Positions 45,314 through 54,665 of a stretch of 64,000 nucleotides of DNA are shown piece by piece. The translations under genes and the position numbers were made by a program. The notes below the pieces were generated by a model. The model had not been told where the DNA came from, ran no database searches, and saw only the letters and a list, made by a program, of their open reading frames with translations. Every line of letters starts with the position of its first letter. Within the stretch, counting starts at the first letter, position 1. The stretch covers positions 1 through 64,000 of the forward strand of contig JAIQFN010000031.1 of NCBI GenBank assembly GCA_020073265.1, given 5' to 3'. This stretch comes from Terriglobia bacterium. GTDB taxonomy: Bacteria; Acidobacteriota; Terriglobia; Bryobacterales; Bryobacteraceae.

Positions 45314-45344
45314 GGTACCATTCTCTATATTGAGAAAATGTACC
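45314..45344. promoter_or_regulatory. Palindromic operator overlapping a -10 box, between the monooxygenase and XRE-cupin genes
   Basis: Left arm GGTACCATTCTC (45314-45325), centre TATATT (45326-45331), right arm GAGAAAATGTACC (45332-45344): a near-perfect dyad with the -10-like TATATT at its axis. Position between divergent genes fits an operator where the adjacent HTH regulator would block its own transcription. Inferred. Confidence 0.55.
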
Positions 45345-45404
45345 GGAATAGAGATTGGAAAAAAGCGCGGGAATCCGGACGTCTCCGAACCGATCGACCG
45401 GCGC

Positions 45405-45941
45405 ATGGCCCGGCGGCTGGCCGCATTGCGCGCCGAGCGAGCCTGGACTCTGGAGGCCCTGGCCGCGAAAACCGGAATCAGCCGCGCCACCCTCTCGCGC
45501 CTGGAGCGCTGTGAATTGAGTCCCACCGCCGGCATGCTCAACAAGCTGTGCGCGCAGTTTGGATGGACTGCCTCGCGCTTGATGGCCGAAGCGGAGAGCG
45601 GCCCGCCCACCGTGGTCCGCGCTGCCGAACAAGTCACCTGGAAGGATCCTGAATCCGGTTACGTTCGCCGGGTATTGTCGCCTCCGCACCCGAACCTGAA
45701 GGGCGAGCTGGTGGAGGTCTCGCTGCCGGCGGGTGCAACGGTCAGCTATGACGTGTCCCCGCTGCCGGGATTGGAACATCATCTTTGGATGCTCGACGGC
45801 GTGCTGTCGCTCGAAATCGAGGGCGCCGGTTTCCGGCTCAAGAAGGGCGATTGCGTGCGCTACGTTCTGTCGGGCTCGTCGCGGTTTGCATGCGGCGGCA
45901 AGCGTCCGGCCCGATATCTGGTCGCCATGGTGCATCCGTGA
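45405..45941 (+). CDS. XRE-family transcriptional regulator with C-terminal cupin domain
   Basis: 178 residues from ATG 45405. A helix-turn-helix (RAWTLEALAAKTGISRATLS, RLERCELSPTAGMLNKLCAQ) is followed by a cupin barrel (GELVEVSLPAGATVSYDVSP, HHLWMLDGVLSLEIEGAGFR, LKKGDCVRYVLS). Homologous-looking sequence continues slightly before the ATG (SEPIDRR), so a rare start may be used. The cupin is expected to bind a small ligand that alters DNA binding. The GNAT gene follows 23 bases later, a pairing often seen with this regulator type. Confidence 0.82.
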   Translation: MARRLAALRAERAWTLEALAAKTGISRATLSRLERCELSPTAGMLNKLCAQFGWTASRLMAEAESGPPTVVRAAEQVTWKDPESGYVRRVLSPPHPNLKGELVEVSLPAGATVSYDVSPLPGLEHHLWMLDGVLSLEIEGAGFRLKKGDCVRYVLSGSSRFACGGKRPARYLVAMVHP

Positions 45942-45964
45942 AGCGCGTCCGGGAAGGTGAATCG

Positions 45965-46540
45965 ATGGCTGCAACCAATCCACTTTGCATTGAACTTTGG
46001 AATCCGGATCCGGCCGGTGTGAACGAGGAGCTCGATATGCTGGGCGGCGTATTGCACGCGTGCGTCCATGCCGGCGGGAGCGTCAGTTTCATTTTGCCGT
46101 TCTCGCGCGACGATGCCAGGGCCTTCTGGCAGGATCAGGTTCTGCCGGGCGTCAACGACGGGAGCCGCCGGGTTCTGGTGGCGCGCCTGGCCGGGAAAAT
46201 CGTCGGAACGGTGCAGCTCGATCTGGCCACGCCACCCAACCAGCCGCATCGCGCGGAAGTCAAGAAGCTCCTGGTGCATCCCGATGCCAGGCGCCGCGGA
46301 ATCGCGCGATCCCTCATGGCGGCGGTGGAGGAGCAGGCGCGCCAGGCCCGCCGGACACTGCTCACGCTCGACACTGTGACGGGCGGATTCGCCGAACGGC
46401 TCTATCTGTCGTCGGGCTATGTCGCGATCGGCGTGATCCCGCGCTACGCGCTCAATTTCGATTCCAGCAAGGTGGAGTCCACCACGGTGATGTACAAGGA
46501 AGTTCCGCCGGAATCGAATACGCGACATGGACGTGACTAG
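45965..46540 (+). CDS. GNAT family N-acetyltransferase
   Basis: 191 residues from ATG 45965 with AAGGTGA seven bases upstream. The GNAT core shows VGTVQLDLATPPNQPHRAEV, the acetyl-CoA loop HPDARRRGIARSLMAAVE and LLTLDTVTGGFAERLYLSSGY, as in acetyltransferases related to ribosomal-protein or antibiotic acetylating enzymes. Likely co-transcribed with the XRE-cupin regulator, which probably controls it. Substrate unknown. Confidence 0.82.
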   Translation: MAATNPLCIELWNPDPAGVNEELDMLGGVLHACVHAGGSVSFILPFSRDDARAFWQDQVLPGVNDGSRRVLVARLAGKIVGTVQLDLATPPNQPHRAEVKKLLVHPDARRRGIARSLMAAVEEQARQARRTLLTLDTVTGGFAERLYLSSGYVAIGVIPRYALNFDSSKVESTTVMYKEVPPESNTRHGRD

Positions 46541-46589
46541 GCGGCGCGGCCTCCGGATGCCGGCCGCGATTTTCTGCTAACTTCGCATC

Positions 46590-46937
46590 ATGGGGTTGGA
46601 ACATTTCGATTGGGAAGTCGGAGACGTTTTCGTTCTCCACCTGCAGGGTCCGATAACGTTCGGGGATGGAACCAGAAAGCTGCGCCAGTTGATCCAGGAC
46701 TCGCTCAACGCCGGAAAGAAGAAAATCCTTCTGAACATGGCGGAGGTGTACTACATCGACAGCAGCGGCCTGGGCGAACTGGTGGCAGCACATACCACCG
46801 CTGCGCATCACGGCGGCAAATTGAAGCTGATGAAGCTCACCAAGAAAGTCCAGGACGTTGTGCAGCTCACGAAGGTGCATCGGGTCTTTGAAGTATTCAA
46901 CGACGAGGCTTCGGCGCTGAAAAGCTTTGCGGAGTAG
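46590..46937 (+). CDS. STAS-domain anti-sigma factor antagonist (SpoIIAA-like)
   Basis: 115 residues. The STAS fold: VFVLHLQGPITFGDGTRKLR, ILLNMAEVYYIDSSGLGELV with the phosphorylatable Ser of the DSSG motif, and LKLMKLTKKVQDVVQLTKVH. Such proteins bind anti-sigma kinases when unphosphorylated and release a sigma factor. No cognate kinase or phosphatase gene is beside it. Lies just upstream of the glycine cleavage operon. Confidence 0.87.
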   Translation: MGLEHFDWEVGDVFVLHLQGPITFGDGTRKLRQLIQDSLNAGKKKILLNMAEVYYIDSSGLGELVAAHTTAAHHGGKLKLMKLTKKVQDVVQLTKVHRVFEVFNDEASALKSFAE

Positions 46938-46967
46938 CGGACCGCGTTAAAATAGCAGCGTCCCCTG

Positions 46968-48074
46968 ATGACCCAAGCCACCGCAATGCTCAAGGCCACC
47001 CCGCTCAACGCCGCGCATCGCAGGCTGGGCGCCAGGATGGTCGACTTCGGCGGCTGGGACATGCCGGTCCAGTATTCGAGCATTCTCGAAGAGCATCACG
47101 CGGTGCGGCGGAACGCCGGACTGTTCGACGTCAGCCACATGGGCGAGATCGAAATCCGCGGGCGCGATGCATTCGCGCTCACCGACTACGCCACCACCAA
47201 CGCAGTCGCGAAGTTGAAAATCGGACAGGCGCAGTACTGCGGCTTGCTGTACGAGCACGGCGGTTTCGTGGACGACATCCTGGTTCATAAGGTGGCCGAC
47301 GATCATTATTTCCTGTGCGTCAATGCGTCCAATCAGGAAAAGGACTTCGAGCACATTCAGGCGCTGAACCGCACCGGCGCCCAGGTGGAGTTCGCCAGTG
47401 CGCGCTACGCGCAGTTGGCGATTCAAGGCCCGCGCGCGCTCGCGATTCTCGGGAAGCTCACCGCCACGGATCTCGCAGCGATCCAGTATTATCACTTCGC
47501 CGATGGCCGGGTGTCGGGGACCGCGGCGCGCATCGCCCGCACCGGCTACACCGGCGAGGACGGCTTCGAGATCTACATCGCGCCCGAACAGGCCGAGCGC
47601 ATCTGGAATGAGATCCTGGACGCCGGCCAGGAATTCGGCATCAAGCCGTGCGGCCTGGGCGCGCGGAACACGCTGCGCCTGGAGGCCAAGATGGCGCTGT
47701 ACGGCCACGAGATTCACGCCTCCATCACGCCGTACGAAGCGGACCTGGCTTGGATCGTGAAACTTGACAAGGGCGATTTCGTCGGCCGCGCGGCGCTGGC
47801 CAAGCAGAAAGAGGCGGGCATTCAGCGCAAGCTGGCCGGGTTCGAAATGACCGGCCGCGGAATCGGGCGCGACGGTTACGAAGTATTTCTGGAAGGCGCG
47901 CCGGCGGGCTGGGTCACCAGCGGCGGTCCCGCGCCGACGCTGAACAAGAACATCGGACTGTGCTATCTTCCTACCGATCGAGCCAAAACGGGGCAGCGGA
48001 TCGAAATCATGATCCGCAATCAGGCGGTGGAAGCCGTAACGGTTCCCACGCCATTCTACAAGCGAGACAAGTAA
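46968..48074 (+). CDS. gcvT: Aminomethyltransferase (glycine cleavage T protein)
   Basis: 368 residues. Family blocks: TPLNAAHRRLGARMVDFGGW, DMPVQYSSILEEHHAVRRNA, GLFDVSHMGEIEIRGRDA, the folate-binding Asp region in HGGFVDDILVHK and YTGEDGFEIYI. It moves the methylene carbon from the H-protein arm to tetrahydrofolate. ATG 46968 or 46986 could start it; a TAAAAT box at 46949-46954 lies close before, so the leader is very short. First gene of gcvT-H-PA-PB with 4-base and 27-base gaps, then an ATGA overlap. No glycine riboswitch fits in the 30-base upstream gap. Confidence 0.96.
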   Translation: MTQATAMLKATPLNAAHRRLGARMVDFGGWDMPVQYSSILEEHHAVRRNAGLFDVSHMGEIEIRGRDAFALTDYATTNAVAKLKIGQAQYCGLLYEHGGFVDDILVHKVADDHYFLCVNASNQEKDFEHIQALNRTGAQVEFASARYAQLAIQGPRALAILGKLTATDLAAIQYYHFADGRVSGTAARIARTGYTGEDGFEIYIAPEQAERIWNEILDAGQEFGIKPCGLGARNTLRLEAKMALYGHEIHASITPYEADLAWIVKLDKGDFVGRAALAKQKEAGIQRKLAGFEMTGRGIGRDGYEVFLEGAPAGWVTSGGPAPTLNKNIGLCYLPTDRAKTGQRIEIMIRNQAVEAVTVPTPFYKRDK

Positions 48075-48078
48075 AGGA

Positions 48079-48471
48079 ATGTATCCAGCAAATTTTCACT
48101 ACACCAAGGAACACGAGTGGGTGCGTGTCGAAGGCGATGTGGGCGTGGTCGGAATCACCGATCACGCGCAGAATCAACTGGGCGATATCGTGTATGTCGA
48201 TCTGCCGAAAACGGGGACGCGGGTGGAGCAGGGCAAGACGCTCGGCTCGGTGGAGTCGGTAAAGGCCGTCTCCGACATTTATTCGCCGGTCTCGGGCGAG
48301 GTGGTCGAGGTGAACGACACGCTCGCCACGGCGCCCGAAAAGTTGAATGAGGATCCACACGGGGAGGCGTGGCTTGTTAAAATCAAGTTGTCGGCCCCCG
48401 GCGAAATCCAGCAACTTCTCTCCGCCGAAGACTATCAGAACTACGTAGCTGCTGAGGAATCGAAGCACTGA
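48079..48471 (+). CDS. gcvH: Glycine cleavage system H protein
   Basis: 130 residues, full length. The lipoyl Lys lies in GSVESVKAVSDIYSPVSGEV, and the start YPANFHYTKEHEWVRVEGDV is typical. It carries the aminomethyl group between P, T and L proteins. Four bases after gcvT. Confidence 0.96.
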   Translation: MYPANFHYTKEHEWVRVEGDVGVVGITDHAQNQLGDIVYVDLPKTGTRVEQGKTLGSVESVKAVSDIYSPVSGEVVEVNDTLATAPEKLNEDPHGEAWLVKIKLSAPGEIQQLLSAEDYQNYVAAEESKH

Positions 48472-48498
48472 GCCTCGAGTTAGGGAACGTGACCACGC

Positions 48499-49815
48499 TT
48501 GCGCTATTTACCGAAGTCTGATCTGGAGCGCCGCGCCATGCTGTCGGCGATCGGCGCGAATTCCATCGAAGATCTTTTTGCGCACTTGCCGGCCGAGGTC
48601 CGGCTGAACCGGCCGCTGGACATCGCGCCGGGCAAGTCGGAATACGAGATCGTCGATTATTTCAAGGCGCGCGGCGAGGAAAACGCCAACGGCTATGCGT
48701 CCTTTCTGGGCGCGGGCGTTTACCATCACTACCGGCCGGTGCTGGTGGATACCGTGGTGTCGCGCGGCGAGTTTCTGACGTCCTACACGCCGTATCAGGC
48801 CGAGATCGCGCAAGGAACGCTGACCACCATCTTCGAATTTCAGACCATGATCTGCCAGTTGACCGGCATGGAAGTGGCCAACGCGTCCATGTACGACGGC
48901 TCGACGGCGGTGCCGGAAGCCGCCATGATGGCCATGCGGATCACCGGGCGCGACCGGATCGTGGTGGCTCGCACGGTGCATCCGGAATATCGCGAAGTTT
49001 TGGCAACGTACGCGCAGCATCAAGGCATGCCGGTGGCCGAGTGCGGGTATCGCCGCGACGCGGGCACGCTGGATGAAGACGATCTGGAAAAGCGGGTGGA
49101 TGAGGAAACGGCGGCGGTGATCATTCAGTCGCCGAACTTTTTCGGGATCGTTGAGGATGTGCGGCGCGCGGCGGAGATTGCGCATCGGCGGGGAGCGCTG
49201 CTGATTGTCGTGTTCGCGGAAGCCGTTTCGCTCGGGCTGCTGGAGCCGCCGCGCGAGGCCGACATCGTGGCGGGCGAACTGCAATCGTTCGCCATCTCGC
49301 CGGCTTACGGCGGGCCGTTCGCCGGAATCATCGCGACCAAGGAGAAGTTCATGCGGCAGATGCCCGGCCGCATCGTCGGCGAAACCAAGGATTCCCGCGG
49401 CAATCGCGCGTTTTGCCTGACGCTGGCCACGCGCGAGCAACACATCCGCCGCGAGAAGGCGACTTCCAACATCTGCACCAACCAGGCGCTGATCGCGCTG
49501 ATGGCGACGGTTTTTATGACCGTGTACGGCAAAGAAGGCTTGCGCGAACTGGCCGAGCAGAATCTGGCCAAGGCGCACTATCTGGCCGGCAAGGTGCCGC
49601 TCAGATTCTCCGGGCCGTTCTTCAATGAATTCGTCGCGTCCACCAACGGGCGCGCGCCCGATCAAGTGAACGACGGGCTGCTCAAGAAGAAAATTATCGG
49701 CGGCCTTGCGCTGGGCCGCTTCTACCCCGAGCTTGAAAACGCGATGCTTTTGTGCGCCACGGAAATGAGCCGCCGCGAAAAGATGGACGCGGTGGCGGAG
49801 GCATTCCAGGGATGA
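48499..49815 (+). CDS. gcvPA: Glycine dehydrogenase (decarboxylating) subunit 1
   Basis: 438 residues from a TTG at 48499 ([18 protein letters not shown]). [32 protein letters not shown] and [12 protein letters not shown] are signatures of the alpha half of two-subunit glycine decarboxylases. This subunit lacks the PLP Lys; it forms the P-protein with the next gene. The stop overlaps the gcvPB ATG. Confidence 0.95.
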   Translation: MRYLPKSDLERRAMLSAIGANSIEDLFAHLPAEVRLNRPLDIAPGKSEYEIVDYFKARGEENANGYASFLGAGVYHHYRPVLVDTVVSRGEFLTSYTPYQAEIAQGTLTTIFEFQTMICQLTGMEVANASMYDGSTAVPEAAMMAMRITGRDRIVVARTVHPEYREVLATYAQHQGMPVAECGYRRDAGTLDEDDLEKRVDEETAAVIIQSPNFFGIVEDVRRAAEIAHRRGALLIVVFAEAVSLGLLEPPREADIVAGELQSFAISPAYGGPFAGIIATKEKFMRQMPGRIVGETKDSRGNRAFCLTLATREQHIRREKATSNICTNQALIALMATVFMTVYGKEGLRELAEQNLAKAHYLAGKVPLRFSGPFFNEFVASTNGRAPDQVNDGLLKKKIIGGLALGRFYPELENAMLLCATEMSRREKMDAVAEAFQG

Positions 49816-51314
49816 TCCGGAAAGTCCGCCCGCACATCAATCAGAACGAGCCGCTGTTGTTCGAACGCAGTTCGCCGGGCAAACGCGGTTACCAGTTGCC
49901 GGCGCTGGATGTGCCCGCGGTGGACGCAGCCGCGGTGTTGGGCGGCCGCAACACGCGCGCGGAAATCGAAGGTTTTCCGGAAGTGAGCGAGGTGGAGGCC
50001 ATCCGGCATTTCACGCGGCTGTCGACGCACAACTACGCGATCGACCTGGGACTCTATCCGCTGGGCTCCTGCACCATGAAATACAATCCGCGCGTGAACG
50101 AGCAGGTGGCGCGCATCGAGGGCCTGGCGTGGGCGCATCCTTACCAGCCGGAATCGCTCTCGCAGGGAATCCTGGAGGTGATGGGCGCGCTCGAAAAGAT
50201 GCTCGCCGAAATCACTGGCATGGACGCGGTGACGCTCCAGCCGGCCGCGGGCGCGCATGGCGAGTTCACGGGCATATTGCTGATCCGCGCGCTGCTGGAA
50301 TCGCGCGGCAATCCGCGCAAGAAGCTGCTGATTCCCGATTCGGCGCATGGAACCAATCCGGCCACTGCGACCACGGCCGGCTACGCGGTGGAGAATATCA
50401 AATCCAATGCGCGCGGCATGGTGGACGTCGAGGAGCTCGCGAAGTCGGTGACCGAGGACGTCGCGGCGCTGATGATCACCAATCCCAACACGCTGGGAGT
50501 TTTCGAAGAGAACATCACGCGCATCGCCGAGATCCTGCACGCCAAGGGAGCCATGGTGTACATGGACGGCGCGAACATGAATGCGCTGGTGGGGATCGCG
50601 CGCCCCGGCGACTTCGGCGTGGACGTGATGCATCTCAATCTGCACAAGACCTTCTCGACGCCGCACGGCGGTGGAGGTCCGGGATCGGGTCCGGTGGCGG
50701 TGAAGGGGCCTCTGGCCCCTTTCCTGCCCACACCGAGGTTGCAGCGAGTGGGAAGCCGCTGGACTTGGAACTACGACCTGGCGCAATCGATCGGACGCGT
50801 GCGCGCGTTCTACGGCAACATCGGCATGCACATCCGCGCGCTGGCGTACATCCTGGCGCACGGCGGCGACGGGCTTCGCAACGCGACTAAGGACGCGGTG
50901 CTCAACGCCAATTACATCCGCACGTTGATCGAGCCGTACTACGATCTGCCGCACAAGGCGCCGACCATGCATGAGTGCGTGTTCAGCGACGACCGCCAGT
51001 CCAAGCGCGGCGTGCGCACCGGCGATATCGCCAAGCGCCTGATCGATTACGGATTCCATCCTTACACCGTGAGCTTTCCGCTGATCGTACATGGCGCGCT
51101 GATGATTGAGCCGACCGAGACCGAGAGCAAGGACGAACTGGACCTGTTCATCGACGCCATGATTTCGATCGCCCAGGAAGTGGAAGAGAATCCTGAGGTG
51201 GTGTTGAAGGCTCCGCATGACACGCGCACCAGCCGCGTGGACGAAGTGACGGCCGCGCGCAAACCGGTGGTGCGGTGGAAGCCGGAGAGCACGTCGGGCA
51301 AGGCCGCGGATTAA
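49812..51314 (+). CDS. gcvPB: Glycine dehydrogenase (decarboxylating) subunit 2
   Basis: 500 residues from ATG 49812, which overlaps the gcvPA TGA as ATGA; the frame is open slightly upstream. PLP Lys in [19 protein letters not shown], and [16 protein letters not shown] and [10 protein letters not shown] are family blocks. With subunit 1 it decarboxylates glycine. The lipoamide dehydrogenase (L protein) gene is not in the window. Confidence 0.96.
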   Translation: MIRKVRPHINQNEPLLFERSSPGKRGYQLPALDVPAVDAAAVLGGRNTRAEIEGFPEVSEVEAIRHFTRLSTHNYAIDLGLYPLGSCTMKYNPRVNEQVARIEGLAWAHPYQPESLSQGILEVMGALEKMLAEITGMDAVTLQPAAGAHGEFTGILLIRALLESRGNPRKKLLIPDSAHGTNPATATTAGYAVENIKSNARGMVDVEELAKSVTEDVAALMITNPNTLGVFEENITRIAEILHAKGAMVYMDGANMNALVGIARPGDFGVDVMHLNLHKTFSTPHGGGGPGSGPVAVKGPLAPFLPTPRLQRVGSRWTWNYDLAQSIGRVRAFYGNIGMHIRALAYILAHGGDGLRNATKDAVLNANYIRTLIEPYYDLPHKAPTMHECVFSDDRQSKRGVRTGDIAKRLIDYGFHPYTVSFPLIVHGALMIEPTETESKDELDLFIDAMISIAQEVEENPEVVLKAPHDTRTSRVDEVTAARKPVVRWKPESTSGKAAD

Positions 51315-51360
51315 TCGGGTAGAATTGCGCGCCCTTCCACCAGTCGGATAGATTGGAGGT

Positions 51361-51450
51361 GGAGGAATGGGTGAGTGGTTGAAACCGGCGGTCTTGAAAA
51401 CCGTTAGCGGGGTGACTCGCTCGGGGGTTCGAATCCCTCTTCCTCCGCCA
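51361..51450 (+). tRNA. tRNA-Ser (anticodon UGA)
   Basis: 90 bases. Acceptor stem GGAGGAA pairs with TTCCTCC, followed by G and an encoded CCA end. Anticodon stem-loop CGGT-CTTGAAA-ACCG gives anticodon TGA. A long variable arm (TTAGCGGGGTGACTCGC) and the T arm GGGGGTTCGAATCCC complete a class II tRNA. Confidence 0.96.
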
Positions 51451-51455
51451 GAAGC

Positions 51456-52325
51456 TCAGCCCTTGGGAGCTGGCTCGTGTGCGTTGCGGCTCAAGGCGCG
51501 AATGACCGGCGGCCGCGAGAACCGGATGGCAAAGCCCGCGCCGACAAACCAATACGGCGTGCGGGCGCACAGCGTGTGGCCAAGCTCGATGTCCACCTGC
51601 GTGTTGATTCCGAGCAGCTTGGTGATGCCGGTATCGGCGATCCAATGCGCCGGCTCATCGCCTTCGATGGGCGACAGCCGGTAGACTTCGCCGTATGCGC
51701 CGATGCCGCGGCCGAGCTTCCTGCTGACGCTGAGGCTGACAGCGTGTTCCGTGGTTTCAGCGCCCCATCGGAAGTTGACGTTGCCGCCGGCCTGGAAATG
51801 CGCGGGCAGCGACTTGCTCCAGCAAAGCTCCAACGACGGGTCGCGCCTGCCGCTGCTGAAATACGCGCTGCCAGTTGGGATGGACAGGGATCCGATGGCT
51901 GTGAACGCCGGTAAGTAGCGCTGTTCGCTCCAGACGCGAACCTTGAGACCGGCCTCCAGGTCGGATCCTCCGGAGTGATGTTGCCGCGCTCCGTCCACGA
52001 GGGTCGATTCCCTGGCGAAGCCGTCCGCGCCCAAGCGCGCCTCAGCAAAGCGGGTGACTCCGATACGCAGGAGCGAGAAGGGTGCGGCGAACTCGCGGGA
52101 CGATTCCATCGCGTGCCGGCTCAGCAGCAGCCCGCCCTCCAGTTCGAGCGTGCCGGGTGATAGGGTGTCGGTGGGTTCGGTGAGACCGGGCCGATCGGGG
52201 GAAATTTCTTCGGGAGCCGCGCCCTCGCTGCTGGCCTGGGGAACGATGGGGTCGGTTCCGCCCATCACGATTGCAGCCAGCCCGATCGCGACCGGCAATA
52301 TGCGCACAACGATTCTGTGTTTCAT
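51456..52325 (-). CDS. Outer-membrane transporter-like protein (phenol MetA-pathway/DUF3187-type beta-barrel)
   Basis: 289 residues with a signal peptide (RILPVAIGLAAIVMGG). EISPDRPGLTEPTDTLSPGTLELEGGLL is the start of the 'transporter' family related to phenol-degradation MetA outer-membrane proteins; alternating strands follow (VTRFAEARLGADGF, VGAGFAIRFSRPP). Probably an outer-membrane beta-barrel; cargo unknown. It converges on tRNA-Ser with six bases between. Confidence 0.75.
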   Translation of the reverse strand: MKHRIVVRILPVAIGLAAIVMGGTDPIVPQASSEGAAPEEISPDRPGLTEPTDTLSPGTLELEGGLLLSRHAMESSREFAAPFSLLRIGVTRFAEARLGADGFARESTLVDGARQHHSGGSDLEAGLKVRVWSEQRYLPAFTAIGSLSIPTGSAYFSSGRRDPSLELCWSKSLPAHFQAGGNVNFRWGAETTEHAVSLSVSRKLGRGIGAYGEVYRLSPIEGDEPAHWIADTGITKLLGINTQVDIELGHTLCARTPYWFVGAGFAIRFSRPPVIRALSRNAHEPAPKG

Positions 52326-52373
52326 CGTTGAGCTTATCGGCCAGATGCGGCGAAGCGAGAGAAATTCGGCGGC

Positions 52374-52946
52374 CTAGTCCCTGGCGTTGGCGCCATCCCA
52401 ACGTTTGGCGTCAGGATCGGGAAGGCCCAGCAGGTCGAGCACCCGCGCGACGCTGTGGTCGACGATATCCAGCGCGCTTTTCGGCTGGTGGTAGAAGGCC
52501 GGCATGGGCGGCGCGATGATCGCCCCCATCTCGGCGAGCGCGGTCATGGTTCGGAGGTGACCCAGGTGCAAAGGCGATTCCCTCACCATGAGAACCAGCC
52601 TGCGCCGCTCCTTGAGCGCCACGTCGGCGGCGCGGATCAGCAGGTTCGAGCTGATGCCGGCCGCGATCGCCGACATGCTGTGGACCGAGCACGCCGCGAT
52701 CACCATGCCGTCGGTGGGAAACGATCCGCTGGCCAAGCGGCATCCGACGTCATCGATCGAATAGGCGAAGTCGGCCAGGCTCTTCACGTCCGCCGCCAGC
52801 CTGCCGGTCTCCAGGAACAGCGTCTTTTCCCCGGCCCGCGTCAGGATCAAATGCGTCTCGACGCCCGAGCGCTGCCGCAGCTTCTCCAACAGCCGGATGC
52901 CGTAAATCGAGCCGCTGGCTCCGGCGATTCCCACCACGATTCTCAA
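52374..52946 (-). CDS. ubiX: UbiX-family flavin prenyltransferase
   Basis: 190 residues. The flavin-binding IVVGIAGASGSIYGIRLLE, PTDGMVIAACSVHSMSAIAA, LMVRESPLHLGHLRTMTALA and PAFYHQPKSALDIVDHSVAR are UbiX/Pad1 signatures. It prenylates FMN to make the cofactor for UbiD-type decarboxylases, as used in ubiquinone or menaquinone routes or aromatic-acid decarboxylation. No ubiD is seen in the window. Confidence 0.93.
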   Translation of the reverse strand: MRIVVGIAGASGSIYGIRLLEKLRQRSGVETHLILTRAGEKTLFLETGRLAADVKSLADFAYSIDDVGCRLASGSFPTDGMVIAACSVHSMSAIAAGISSNLLIRAADVALKERRRLVLMVRESPLHLGHLRTMTALAEMGAIIAPPMPAFYHQPKSALDIVDHSVARVLDLLGLPDPDAKRWDGANARD

Positions 52947-53051
52947 GAGTGGCCTCCCATGAGCACCAGCTTTCGAGAATATCGCATCCCGAGGTTTGAG
53001 ACTTCGCCAGCCGTGGATTCGCGGCGGGAATCTGTGTTAGAGTGGCGGAGT

Positions 53052-53228
53052 ATGCGGATTCTAGCGGGCCTGATCGTGGCGCTGTTCTCCTTGCTGAGCG
53101 TTGGCTGTGAAGATGGCGTGATGTTGCAACCCTCCGTGCAAGGCGAATGGTCCAGCTTCCACAACGCCAAGCATCAGGTCAGCAAAGACGCCCAGCCTTC
53201 GGCCGAAAAGCCCGCCGCCGAGAAATAG
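53052..53228 (+). CDS. Small predicted lipoprotein
   Basis: 58 residues from ATG 53052: LAGLIVALFSLLSVGCEDG has a signal peptide ending in the lipobox LSVGC, so the mature 40-residue chain would be lipid-anchored. The rest is polar and Lys/Glu/Ala-rich. The longer open frame upstream is antisense to ubiX. No family recognised. Its stop abuts the stop of the convergent E1 fusion gene. Confidence 0.55.
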   Translation: MRILAGLIVALFSLLSVGCEDGVMLQPSVQGEWSSFHNAKHQVSKDAQPSAEKPAAEK

Positions 53229-54665
53229 CTAATACTTCGGGACGCTGGGGTCCACTTTGTCGCTCCAGGCCAGGATGCCGCCCTTCATGTTGCGGACCTT
53301 CTTGAAGCCGGCCTGCTTCAGGAAATCCACCGCCTTGGCGCTGCGCACGCCGCTCTTGCAGTGCGCCACGATCTCATCGGCGGAATCCAGTTCGTTCACT
53401 CGCTTGGGCAGATCGCCCAGCGGGATCAGCCGGGCGGAAGGAATGCGGCAGATCTGGTACTCGTGCGTCTCGCGCACGTCGATCAGGACAAATGAATCGC
53501 CGCGGTCGATCTTGGCCTTCACTTCGACGGGTTCGATGTCGCCTTCAACCGGCGCCGGCTCCTGCGGTTGATTCGGAATGCCGCAGAACTCCTGGTAGTC
53601 GATCAGCTCATGAATGGTCGGATGATCGCCACACACCGGGCACTCGGGATTCCGGCGCAGCTTGAGCTCGCGGAACCGCATCGCCAGCGCGTCATAGAGC
53701 AGCAGCCGGCCCACCAGGGGTTCGCCCGCGCCCAGGATCAGCTTCACGGTTTCGGTGGCCTGGATCAGCCCGATCACGCCCGGCAAAATGCCCAGCACTC
53801 CCCCTTCGGCGCAACTCGGAACCAGACCCGGAGGTGGCGGCTCGGGATACAGGCAGCGGTAGCAGGGGCCGCCCGGATAGGCGAACACCGTGGCTTGTCC
53901 CTCGAAGCGGAAGATCGACCCGTACACGTTGGGCTTGCCCAGCAGGACGCACGCGTCGTTGACCAGGTAGCGCGTCGGGAAATTGTCCGTGCCGTCAACT
54001 ACCAGGTCGTAGTCCTTCAAAATCTGGAGCGCGTTCTCGCTCGAAAGCGCGGTCTCGAAGCGGTCGATCTCGACGAAGGGGTTGATGTCCAGCATGGTTT
54101 CGGCGGCCGAGTCCAGCTTCTTGCGGCCGACGTCCTTGGTGCCGTGAATCACCTGGCGCTGCAGATTGGTGAAGTCCACCACGTCGAAATCCACCAGGCC
54201 GATGCGCCCCACGCCGGCCGCGGCCAGATACATGCCCAGCGGCGCGCCCAGGCCGCCGGTGCCGATCAACGCGACCTTGGCGTTCTTCAACTTCAACTGT
54301 CCGTCCATGCCGACCTCGGGCATGATCAGGTGGCGGCTGTAGCGGAGAATCTCCTCCTTGGACAGAGTGACCGGCGGCGTCGCGACACCGGCCGAGCCGC
54401 CCGCGATGCTGGGCACGATGGAAACCGTATCGCCATCTTTCAACGGCGTGGCTTCCTTGTTCAGGTAGCGGATGTCGTCGTCGTTCACGTACACGTTGAC
54501 GAAGCTCCGCAACTTGCCTTCATCGTTGTACAAGTGCCGGCGCAGATCCGAGTATTGCGCGGTGAGCGCCGCGAGCACCTCGCCCACGGTCGCGCCTTTC
54601 AGTTCCACCGCGTCCTGCTTGGCGGCGTATTGCCGGAGCGGTGTGGGAATCAAAATCTTAGCCAT
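53229..54665 (-). CDS. Ubiquitin-like (MoaD/ThiS-type) domain fused to MoeB/ThiF-type E1 and rhodanese domain
   Basis: 478 residues. 1-90: a MoaD/ThiS/CysO-like beta-grasp domain ending in SIAGG at 86-90. 100-335: E1-like adenylyltransferase with VALIGTGGLGAPLG at 132-143, zinc Cys 268/271 and 342/345, and Cys 285 (LVPSCAEGG). 375-478: rhodanese with Cys 436 in AHCKSGVRSAK. E1 adenylates the di-Gly C-terminus of the carrier, then the rhodanese donates sulfur to form a thiocarboxylate. Here the Gly-Gly is internal (followed by SAG), so the carrier must be cut free or used in an unusual way. Operon with JAMM peptidase and cysM (8-base overlap) points to cysteine synthesis, with molybdopterin synthesis as the alternative. 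Confidence 0.88.
   Translation of the reverse strand: MAKILIPTPLRQYAAKQDAVELKGATVGEVLAALTAQYSDLRRHLYNDEGKLRSFVNVYVNDDDIRYLNKEATPLKDGDTVSIVPSIAGGSAGVATPPVTLSKEEILRYSRHLIMPEVGMDGQLKLKNAKVALIGTGGLGAPLGMYLAAAGVGRIGLVDFDVVDFTNLQRQVIHGTKDVGRKKLDSAAETMLDINPFVEIDRFETALSSENALQILKDYDLVVDGTDNFPTRYLVNDACVLLGKPNVYGSIFRFEGQATVFAYPGGPCYRCLYPEPPPPGLVPSCAEGGVLGILPGVIGLIQATETVKLILGAGEPLVGRLLLYDALAMRFRELKLRRNPECPVCGDHPTIHELIDYQEFCGIPNQPQEPAPVEGDIEPVEVKAKIDRGDSFVLIDVRETHEYQICRIPSARLIPLGDLPKRVNELDSADEIVAHCKSGVRSAKAVDFLKQAGFKKVRNMKGGILAWSDKVDPSVPKY

Noticed and set aside
46938-46967. Possible glycine riboswitch before gcvT
   Set aside because: Only 30 bases separate gcvT from the STAS gene and a promoter-like box lies in them; there is no room for the aptamer.
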